Source of the DNA: Oscillospiraceae bacterium
Lineage (GTDB): Bacteria > Bacillota > Clostridia > Oscillospirales > Oscillospiraceae
DNA length: 6,149 bases
Reading direction: 5' to 3'
Assembly (NCBI GenBank): GCA_016296235.1
Contig: JAEDJR010000114.1
Coordinates: forward strand, 1-6,149
The position numbers and the translations under genes were made by a program. This document shows positions 1 through 5,379 of the stretch, one piece after another. The notes beneath the pieces are model-generated. The model did not search any database. It saw only the letters and a list, made by a program, of their open reading frames with translations, and was not told where the DNA came from. Every line of letters begins with the position of its first letter. Positions within the stretch are counted from its first letter, which is position 1.

Positions 1-26
1 TTTGGAAAAATTGCTTGTCGGTACAA

Positions 27-66
27 CCCCCAGTCAGCTTCGCTGACAGCCCCCTATGGAGGGGGC
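27..66. repeat. Tandem-hairpin intergenic repeat (REP-like)
   Basis: Two perfect hairpins lie side by side. The first pairs GTCAGC (33-38) with GCTGAC (42-47) across a TTC loop. The second pairs GCCCCCT (49-55) with AGGGGGC (60-66) across ATGG. A further CCCCC at 27-31 could compete for the GGGGG at 61-65, so a single larger fold is also possible. I recognise this layout as resembling short repeated palindromes common between genes in Oscillospiraceae; that is recall, not a search. No T-tract follows on the + strand, so a role as a simple terminator of an upstream gene is doubtful. Confidence 0.6.
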
Positions 67-144
67 ACGAGGGTGTGTGCATCAATTCCTGTTTTCGGTT
101 TTCAAAGAAAAGTCAATCAGCACTTCGTTTATATCCGGAACGCC

Positions 145-154
145 AGGGAAGGAG
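145..154 (+). promoter_or_regulatory. Ribosome binding site fixing a TTG start
   Basis: AGGGAAGGAG ends 8 bases before the TTG at 163. No comparable site precedes the GTG at 73, which sits beside the hairpin repeat, and no in-frame ATG gives a better start. This decides the start of the first gene. Confidence 0.8.
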
Positions 155-162
155 ATTTTGCT

Positions 163-825
163 TTGGCAAGTGAATACCTGAAAAAGAAATACGAGAACGT
201 TAAGCCGGATGAACCGGTCGTTCTGACAAAGAAAGACAAGCGGCGGAACTGGTGGTATTATCACAAATGGCATGTGGTTGTCTGCGTGGCTGCCGTGTTT
301 GTGGTGTGCCTGTTTTTGAAGGACATCCTGTTCCGGACAGAGCCGGACTATCGGATCTCCTACGTTTCCTCCCGGATTATGCAGGAGGAGACAGTGCAGC
401 AGCTTCAGGAGCTGCTGGAAAGCCTGGGCGAAGACCGCAACGGAGACGGGAGGGTGCTGGTCGAGATCGATTCTTATGTCACCAATCCGGAGGATTCCAT
501 GGGTTATGCCGTGCAGGTTAAGCTGACCGCAGAGCTGCAGGTTGGAGAAGGTGAAATCTTCCTGTTGGAAAATCCGGCGGAGTTTCAGTCGGAGTATGGT
601 CTGCTGCTGCTGCCCGACGGAACAATGCCTGACAGTGAGGAGATCACCTCCGACTGTGAGTATTACGCCTGGGAGAACTGTCCGGCGGTGAACCGGCTGG
701 AACTGGGTACGCCGCTTTATTTGGCGCGCCGCGGTTACGGAACCCATGAGGAGACGGAGAAGCACGCGGATTACTTGGGCTTATGGCAGGCCTTGACGGA
801 AGGCGCCGTGCCGGAGGAGGAGTAA
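163..825 (+). CDS. Single-pass membrane protein of unknown function
   Basis: The protein has 220 residues when started at TTG 163, which has a strong ribosome site at ideal spacing. A longer frame reaches back to GTG 73, but its extra 30 residues look like translated leader. Residues 1-36 are charged and basic (KKDKRR at 23-28) and run into an aromatic stretch, NWWYYHKW, at 29-36. One membrane helix follows at about 37-56, so by the positive-inside rule the C-terminal 160 residues should lie outside the membrane. That part holds a short helix rich in Gln and Leu, then DRNGDGRVLVEID (91-103), which resembles an EF-hand or dockerin calcium loop but lacks the acidic residue at loop position 12. 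I recall similar WDYYKWH-type proteins as conserved hypotheticals in Clostridia, and no function is known to me. It ends 7 bases before the glycosyltransferase fusion, so the two are probably co-transcribed and it may act in envelope assembly (inference only). Confidence 0.85.
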   Translation: MASEYLKKKYENVKPDEPVVLTKKDKRRNWWYYHKWHVVVCVAAVFVVCLFLKDILFRTEPDYRISYVSSRIMQEETVQQLQELLESLGEDRNGDGRVLVEIDSYVTNPEDSMGYAVQVKLTAELQVGEGEIFLLENPAEFQSEYGLLLLPDGTMPDSEEITSDCEYYAWENCPAVNRLELGTPLYLARRGYGTHEETEKHADYLGLWQALTEGAVPEEE

Positions 826-832
826 GGATCGC

Positions 833-3052
833 ATGAAAATCATTCATCTGATTTCCGGCGGCGATGTAGGCGGAGCAAAAACCCATGTACTGACCTTGCT
901 GGAGGGATTGGGACGGACTGAGACGGTTCGTCTGGTCTGCTTTATGGAGGGCGCCTTTGCCCGGGAGGCCCGGGATCTGGGAATCGATACCGTTGTGTTT
1001 CCCTCCGGCAACATCGTTGCAATTCTGCGGGAATTGACCCGGATGATCGATAAGGAAGGCTTTCAGGTGGTTCACTGCCACGGCTCCCGGGCCAATCTCA
1101 TGGGTGCAATGCTGCAGGGGCGCGTGAATGTGCCGGTGGTCTCCACGGTTCACAGCGATTACCGCCTGGACTATCTGGGCCGTCCGTTCCACCGTCTGAC
1201 CTATGGTACCATCAACACAATTTGCGTTCGCCGCATCAAAAACCATATCGGCGTCTCGGACGCCATGGCGCAGTTGCTGATCTCCCGGGGCTTTGATCCC
1301 CAGACCATGTTTTCCATCTATAACGGCGTCAGCTTTGCGCCGATCACGCCCGGTCTGAGCAGGGAAGCGTTCCTGGAATCCGTCGGCCTGACCACAGGGG
1401 AGAACGACGTGGTGTTTGGCATTGCCGCGCGGCTCTCCGCGGTCAAGGACGTGGAGACGCTGATTCGCGCCTTCGGCCTGGCCTGTCAATCCGCGTCCAA
1501 TATTCGCTTGGTCATCGCCGGTGACGGAGAACAGAGGCGGGAACTGGAGCACCTGGCGGCGCAGTGCTGTCCGGCCGGCACCTATGCCTTTGCCGGCTGG
1601 GTGGAGGATACGGACAGCTTCTATAATGCCATCGACGTCAATACCCTGACCTCTCTCAGTGAGACGTTCCCCTACGCCCTGACAGAGGGCGCCCGGATGC
1701 ATTGTGCCACCATTGCGTCCAGGGTGGGCGGCGTGCCGCTGCTCATTGACCATGGCGTCAACGGCCTGCTGTTTGAAGCGAAAGACCATGCCCAATTGGC
1801 GGAGCATATGGTGCGGCTGGCAGGCGACCGGTCTCTGCGGCAGAAGCTGGGAGAAGCACTCTATGAAAAGGCGTCCACCTGTTTTTCCATCGACGCCACT
1901 GTGGAGCGGCAGCGGGAAATCTACCGCATTCTGCTGCGCCGGGCGGAACGTCCCGGAAAAAAGCGCGACGGCGTGCTGATCTGCGGCGCCTATGGCAAGG
2001 GAAATGCCGGAGACGACAGCATTCTGGAGGCCATTCTGGGCCAAATGCGGGCCATCGACCCGGATATGCCCCTGTATGTCCTCTCCCGCAATCCCAAGGA
2101 GACCCGTCTGCGCTACGGCGTGGGAGCCATTCATACCTTCGATCCCCGGTTTGCGCTGCGGATGCGGAAAACCAGTCTCTATATCAATGGCGGCGGTACG
2201 CTGATTCAGGATGTGACCAGTACCCGTTCGCTGCAGTATTATCTCATGAGCATCACCCTGGCCAAGAGGCTGGGCAATCGGGTCTTGATGTACGGCTGTG
2301 GAATCGGACCGGTGTCCGGAGCCAAAAACAGGCGGCGTGCCGGTGAAGTTGTGGACCGGTATGCGGATCTGATTACGCTCCGGGATCCCCAGAGCGCCCG
2401 GGAATTGGCCGCCATGGGGGTGACCTGTCCGGAAATCCGGATGACGGCGGACCCGGCGCTGCTCCTGGATCCGGCCCCTGCCGCCAAGGTGGACAGCTAT
2501 CTTCTGTCCCAGGGCCTGGAGCCTGCGGGGCAATATGCGCTTTTTGTCCTGCGTCCCTGGCAGGGATTTGACCGGGCCTGTCCGGCCTTTGCAGCGGCTG
2601 CGGAGGCCATTTACCGGAATCGCGGCCTGACGCCGGTGTTTCTGGCCCTGGAGCCGGGAAGGGACTTGCCGGTTTGCCGCCAGGCGGCGGAGCAGGTTCA
2701 TTGTCCCCATACCGTCTTTTCGGCGCCGGCCAGCGGCAGCCTGATTGTGGGCTTGATGGGACGGATGCAGGTGGTGGTGTCCATGCGGCTCCATGCCCTG
2801 ATCTTCTCCGCAGGTCAGGGGATTCCGCTGGTGGGCGTGGTCTATGATCCCAAGGTTTCCGGCTTCCTGGATTACCTGGAGCAGCGCCGCTATGTGGACT
2901 TGAACGATGTAACGACGGAAAAACTGATATCCCTGACCGAACAAGCCCTGGATGCCGGCCCCGACGCCTACAGCGCCAGACGGCTCCGGAGTTTGGCGGA
3001 GGAAAACGGCGCAGCGGCCAGAGAACTGCTGGAAGGAGAAAGAGAACGATGA
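833..3052 (+). CDS. csaB: GT4 glycosyltransferase fused to CsaB-type polysaccharide pyruvyltransferase
   Basis: This is a 739-residue two-domain enzyme. Residues 1 to about 367 form a GT-B fold family 4 glycosyltransferase: the N-terminal glycine loop GGDVGGAKTH is at 9-18, HCHGSRAN comes from the first Rossmann domain, and an E-x7-E motif (E277, E285) in SETFPYALTEGA marks the nucleotide-sugar site. A short basic linker (about 368-379) leads into a CsaB-like domain with GNAGDD (390-395), GGGTLIQD (453-460) and SMRLHALIF (650-658, H654). CsaB transfers pyruvate from phosphoenolpyruvate as a ketal onto a cell-wall polysaccharide sugar, which SLH-domain proteins then bind. CsaB alone is about half this length, so the fusion probably joins sugar addition and pyruvylation of one polymer; that coupling is inferred. 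No signal peptide is seen, so it should act in the cytoplasm on a lipid-linked precursor. AGGA at 825-828 and GGAGGAGG at 813-820 can serve as ribosome sites. The end overlaps the next gene by ATGA. Sugar donor and acceptor cannot be read from the sequence. Confidence 0.88.
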   Translation: MKIIHLISGGDVGGAKTHVLTLLEGLGRTETVRLVCFMEGAFAREARDLGIDTVVFPSGNIVAILRELTRMIDKEGFQVVHCHGSRANLMGAMLQGRVNVPVVSTVHSDYRLDYLGRPFHRLTYGTINTICVRRIKNHIGVSDAMAQLLISRGFDPQTMFSIYNGVSFAPITPGLSREAFLESVGLTTGENDVVFGIAARLSAVKDVETLIRAFGLACQSASNIRLVIAGDGEQRRELEHLAAQCCPAGTYAFAGWVEDTDSFYNAIDVNTLTSLSETFPYALTEGARMHCATIASRVGGVPLLIDHGVNGLLFEAKDHAQLAEHMVRLAGDRSLRQKLGEALYEKASTCFSIDATVERQREIYRILLRRAERPGKKRDGVLICGAYGKGNAGDDSILEAILGQMRAIDPDMPLYVLSRNPKETRLRYGVGAIHTFDPRFALRMRKTSLYINGGGTLIQDVTSTRSLQYYLMSITLAKRLGNRVLMYGCGIGPVSGAKNRRRAGEVVDRYADLITLRDPQSARELAAMGVTCPEIRMTADPALLLDPAPAAKVDSYLLSQGLEPAGQYALFVLRPWQGFDRACPAFAAAAEAIYRNRGLTPVFLALEPGRDLPVCRQAAEQVHCPHTVFSAPASGSLIVGLMGRMQVVVSMRLHALIFSAGQGIPLVGVVYDPKVSGFLDYLEQRRYVDLNDVTTEKLISLTEQALDAGPDAYSARRLRSLAEENGAAARELLEGERER

Positions 3053-4065
3053 AATATGAGGAAGTTTTGAAGCAGGCCAGGGATCAGGTTGGCCCCTATT
3101 GCAAGGCCTGTCCCGTGTGCAGCGGCCGCGGCTGCAAAAACCAGGTGCCCGGCCCCGGAGCCAAGGGTATCGGCGACACGGCCATCCGTAACTATGAAAA
3201 GTGGCAGGAAATCCGGGTCAATATGGACACCATCTGCCCCCATGTTCAGGTGGACACATCCCTGGAGCTCTTTGGCAGAACCTTCCGGTATCCCTTCTTT
3301 GCAGGCCCTGTGGGCGCCGTACAGCTTCATTATGGGCAGAAGTATACGGATGACCAATACAATGAGCTTCTGGTGTCAGCCTGCGCCCAGGCCGGCATCG
3401 CGGCCTTTACCGGCGACGGTATGGACGCCCACGTCATGGTGGCGGCCACCCAGGCCATTGCAGCCGCCGGCGGACAGGCTGTCCCCACGGTGAAGCCCTG
3501 GAATCTGGACACCATCCGGGAAAAGATGGCCCTGGTGCATGCGGCCAAGCCCTTTGCCGTCGCCATGGACATTGACGCCGCCGGTCTGCCGTTTCTGAAG
3601 AATATGACGCCGCCCGCCGGCAGCAAGACTGTGGAGGAACTGCGGGAGATCGCAGAGATGGCAGGCCTTCCCTTTATCGTCAAGGGGATTATGACCGTCC
3701 GGGGAGCACAAAAGGCCCTGGAGGCCGGTGCGTCTGCCATTGTCGTCTCCAACCACGGCGGCCGCGTGCTGGATCAGTGCCCGGCCACGGCGGAGGTCTT
3801 GCCGGAGATTGCCCAGGCGGTGGGCGGAAAGCTGAAGATCCTGGTGGACGGCGGCATCCGTTCCGGTGTGGATCTCTTCAAGGCATTGGCCCTGGGTGCG
3901 GACGCGGTGCTGGTCTGCCGCCCCTTCGTGCCTGCGGTCTACGGCGGCGGCGCGGAAGGCGTCCAGGCGCTGGTTGACAAGCTGGGCGGCGAGCTGGCCG
4001 ACACCATGGAGATGTGCGGCGCAGCCAGCTTAAAGGATATCACGAGGGATATGGTGCGCATTTAG
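3049..4065 (+). CDS. FMN-dependent alpha-hydroxyacid dehydrogenase-like flavoprotein with N-terminal Cys cluster
   Basis: The protein has 338 residues and a TIM-barrel fold of the glycolate/lactate oxidase family (FMN_dh). Visible signatures are VKGIMT (K212), SNHGGR (234-239, with H236 as the expected catalytic base and R239 as the substrate-carboxylate arginine), VDGGIRSG (266-273), then ALALGAD and CRPF (R291), which bind the flavin phosphate. By family analogy it would oxidise a 2-hydroxy acid with FMN. The N-terminus is unusual: four cysteines at 18, 21, 24 and 29 (C-x2-C-x2-C-x4-C) are followed by a PGPGAKG loop where classical members carry YYxSGA. The classical QLY segment also appears to be replaced, by PTVKPW (146-151). 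The substrate may therefore differ, and the cysteines may bind a metal or Fe-S cluster. I recall close relatives as a conserved clostridial family without known function. Its start overlaps the preceding stop by ATGA, so translation is probably coupled; GGAAGGAGA upstream is the ribosome site. Confidence 0.87.
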   Translation: MKYEEVLKQARDQVGPYCKACPVCSGRGCKNQVPGPGAKGIGDTAIRNYEKWQEIRVNMDTICPHVQVDTSLELFGRTFRYPFFAGPVGAVQLHYGQKYTDDQYNELLVSACAQAGIAAFTGDGMDAHVMVAATQAIAAAGGQAVPTVKPWNLDTIREKMALVHAAKPFAVAMDIDAAGLPFLKNMTPPAGSKTVEELREIAEMAGLPFIVKGIMTVRGAQKALEAGASAIVVSNHGGRVLDQCPATAEVLPEIAQAVGGKLKILVDGGIRSGVDLFKALALGADAVLVCRPFVPAVYGGGAEGVQALVDKLGGELADTMEMCGAASLKDITRDMVRI

Positions 4066-4104
4066 CGGCTATACAGGAAAGGCCTGTCGTAAAACAGCAA
4101 TTTC

Positions 4105-4171
4105 GTACAAACACAGGCTGCACCAAGGCTCCCCTTACGCAGGGGAGCCTTGGTGCGGTCACCTTTTGTAC
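4105..4171. repeat. Long intergenic palindrome (67 bp, REP/MITE-like)
   Basis: An outer arm GTACAAA (4105-4111) matches TTTGTAC (4165-4171). Inside it is a 20-bp stem (4116-4135 with 4141-4160) closed by the five-base loop TACGC. The innermost 16 pairs are perfect and the outer four include two G-T pairs. A 4x4 unpaired bulge separates the inner and outer arms. The AAGGCTCCCCT/AGGGGAGCCTT core resembles intergenic repeats I associate with Oscillospiraceae. It differs in sequence from the tandem-hairpin repeat at 27-66. No transposase or obvious target duplication is seen. Confidence 0.6.
4116..4167 (+). terminator. Probable intrinsic terminator after the flavoprotein gene
   Basis: A very stable GC-rich hairpin (20-bp stem, five-base loop) starts 51 bases after the stop at 4065 and is followed by ACCTTTTG. 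The T-run is only four bases and is displaced by three bases from the stem, so termination may be weak or rho-independent activity partial. Its position between two blocks, just before a new promoter, supports the call. It may equally be a repeat used as a terminator. Confidence 0.5.
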
Positions 4172-4196
4172 ATGCTGCTGATTTTGCGGCAGGTCC

Positions 4197-4243
4197 TTTT
4201 TTTGAAAAAACCTCTTGACAAACTTGTATCATTGTATTATTAT
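4197..4243 (+). promoter_or_regulatory. Sigma-A promoter of the GntR-ABC operon with upstream A/T tract
   Basis: The -35 box TTGACA (4215-4220) is perfect, the spacer is 17 bases, and the -10 box TATTAT (4238-4243) differs from consensus at one position. A T7-G-A6 run at 4197-4210 lies directly upstream of the -35 and could act as an UP element. Transcription should start near 4250, giving a leader of about 25 bases before the ATG at 4274. Confidence 0.85.
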
Positions 4244-4258
4244 CTTAATACAATGATA
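4227..4258. promoter_or_regulatory. Operator: perfect 13-bp inverted repeat over the -10 region
   Basis: TATCATTGTATTA (4227-4239) is the exact reverse complement of TAATACAATGATA (4246-4258), separated by TTATCT. The TTGTATTA..TAATACAA core matches the form I recall for YtrA-subfamily GntR operators. It covers the spacer end, the -10 box and the predicted start site, so a bound dimer should block RNA polymerase. The regulator encoded 16 bases downstream is the obvious ligand, implying autorepression. Confidence 0.82.
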
Positions 4259-4259
4259 T

Positions 4260-4267
4260 GGAAGGAG
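4260..4267 (+). promoter_or_regulatory. Ribosome binding site of the GntR gene
   Basis: GGAAGGAG sits 6 bases before the ATG at 4274. It excludes the in-frame upstream starts around 4166, which fall inside the palindrome and upstream of the promoter. Confidence 0.85.
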
Positions 4268-4273
4268 CGTTCT

Positions 4274-4648
4274 ATGGACTGGACCATTGAAAACGACCGA
4301 CCCATCTGGCTGCAGCTCTATGAGCAGCTGACCCTGCGCATTGTCACGGGCCAGTACCCCATGGGCAGCAAAATGCCCACGGTGCGGGAGCTGGCAGCGG
4401 AGGCGGGGGTCAATCCCAACACCATGCAGCGGGCGCTGGCGTATCTGGAGGAGCAGGGCCTGGCTACCAGCAACCGGACGGCAGGCCGCATGGTGACGGA
4501 CGACCGGGAAAAGATACAGGAGGTGCGCATGGAGCTGGCACGAACCTGTATGGATGCATATCTGCAGGGCATGAAGGTTCTGGGCTTCACGGAAGCCGAG
4601 GCCAGGGCTCTGCTGACGGAAGGAGAATCAGAATGGAAGAAAATTTGA
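4274..4648 (+). CDS. GntR-family transcriptional regulator, YtrA subfamily
   Basis: The protein has 124 residues. It opens with DRPIWLQLYEQL (8-19), the usual start of a GntR winged helix. The helix-turn-helix follows at about 34-58 (MPTVRELAAEAGVNPNTMQRAL), then a wing around EEQGLATSNRTAGRMV (59-74), and a short helical tail to 124. The tail is far too short for an FCD, UTRA or aminotransferase domain, and this shortness defines the YtrA subfamily, which typically controls adjacent ABC transporters. The start at 4274 is fixed by GGAAGGAG at 4260-4267 and by the promoter position. The end overlaps the ATPase gene by 16 bases, so repressor and transporter are made from one message and probably coupled. 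It very likely represses its own operon through the inverted repeat at 4227-4258. The inducing signal is unknown; in Bacillus, YtrA operons respond to cell-wall antibiotics. Confidence 0.92.
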   Translation: MDWTIENDRPIWLQLYEQLTLRIVTGQYPMGSKMPTVRELAAEAGVNPNTMQRALAYLEEQGLATSNRTAGRMVTDDREKIQEVRMELARTCMDAYLQGMKVLGFTEAEARALLTEGESEWKKI

Positions 4649-5379
4649 TTGTGTGCCAGGGGCTGAGCAAGCACTTTGGCCTGAAACGTGCTTTGGATCA
4701 GGTGGATCTGACCATCGGCCGGGGCAGAATCGTGGGCCTGTTGGGCCCCAACGGCAGCGGAAAGACCACCTGGATCAAGGTGCTGTGCGGCCTGCTGCAG
4801 CCCACCAAGGGCACGGTAACCATCGACGGACACCAGCCGGATATCCATACTAAAGCCGTAATCAGCTACTTGCCTGACCGGATGTATTTTGCTGACTGGA
4901 TGGCGGCGGGGGATCTGCTGGACTATTTTGCGGACTTCTATCCGGACTTTGACCGGCAGAAGGCGGAGCATATGTGCATGAGCCTGGGCATCCACAAAAA
5001 GGATCGGATCAAGACCATGTCCAAGGGCACCAAGGAAAAGCTGCAGCTGGTGGTGGTCATGAGCCGCAAGGCCCAGCTGTATCTGCTGGACGAGCCCATT
5101 GCCGGTGTGGATCCGGCGGCCCGGGATTATATTCTGAACACCATTCTCACCAACTATAACCCCCAGGGGACGGTGGTGATTTCCACCCATCTGATTTCTG
5201 ACGTGGAAAAGGTGCTGGACGAGGTGGTGTTCCTGAAAAACGGACAGGTGGTGTGCCACGACACGGTGGATCATCTCCGAGAGACCCAGGGCAAGAGTGT
5301 GGACGCCCTGTTCCGGGATGTGTTCCGCATGACGCCCAATGAAGCTGCACAGGGAGGGAACGAAACATGGGAAGACTGA
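4633..5379 (+). CDS. ABC transporter ATP-binding protein (YtrB/ABC-2 exporter type)
   Basis: The protein has 248 residues, the length of a single nucleotide-binding domain. Walker A is GPNGSGKT (38-45, K44). Walker B is LYLLDEP (149-155, D153 and the catalytic E154), followed by the D-loop GVDPAARD, and the switch histidine is H186 in ISTHLISD. Two motifs depart from the textbook form: the Q-loop reads SYLPDRMY (78-85) with Asp82 where Gln is usual, and the signature reads MSKGTKEK (129-136) in place of LSGGQ. Both are, as I recall, common in ATPases of GntR-linked ABC-2 exporters, so they need not mean loss of activity. It should power the downstream permease from the cytoplasmic face of the membrane. 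AGGAG at 4621-4625 is 7 bases before the ATG, inside the end of the regulator gene. The substrate is not evident; candidates are a cell-wall-active peptide or lipid. Confidence 0.93.
   Translation: MEENLIVCQGLSKHFGLKRALDQVDLTIGRGRIVGLLGPNGSGKTTWIKVLCGLLQPTKGTVTIDGHQPDIHTKAVISYLPDRMYFADWMAAGDLLDYFADFYPDFDRQKAEHMCMSLGIHKKDRIKTMSKGTKEKLQLVVVMSRKAQLYLLDEPIAGVDPAARDYILNTILTNYNPQGTVVISTHLISDVEKVLDEVVFLKNGQVVCHDTVDHLRETQGKSVDALFRDVFRMTPNEAAQGGNETWED

Noticed and set aside
91..135. Possible promoter for block 1 (TTTTCA with TATATC)
   Set aside because: The spacing is about 25 bases, far too long, and no better pair is seen. The promoter is probably upstream of the window or of a non-consensus type.
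73..162. N-terminal extension of the first gene to GTG 73
   Set aside because: No ribosome site before 73, and an excellent one at 145-154 serves TTG 163.
433..471. EF-hand or dockerin calcium site in the first gene
   Set aside because: The first loop positions fit, but position 12 is Ile with acidic residues at 11 and 13, and there is no second repeat, so it cannot be called a true calcium site.
644..2944. Minus-strand open frame of 766 codons opposite the glycosyltransferase-CsaB gene
   Set aside because: Low-complexity protein rich in His, Gln, Gly and Arg without recognisable domains, no ribosome site, and fully antisense to a gene with clear motifs. This is a common artefact of GC-rich third positions.
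4066..4104. Small hairpin ACAGG-AAAGG-CCTGT at 4073-4087 as the terminator of block 1
   Set aside because: Only five base pairs and no T-tract follows; the stem at 4116-4160 is much stronger.
4166..4273. Upstream extension of the GntR regulator
   Set aside because: It would start inside the palindrome and translate through the promoter and operator; GGAAGGAG sets the start at 4274.
4318..5274. Minus-strand open frame of 318 codons across the GntR and ATPase genes
   Set aside because: Spans two well-supported genes and has no family motif or start signal; a codon-bias shadow.
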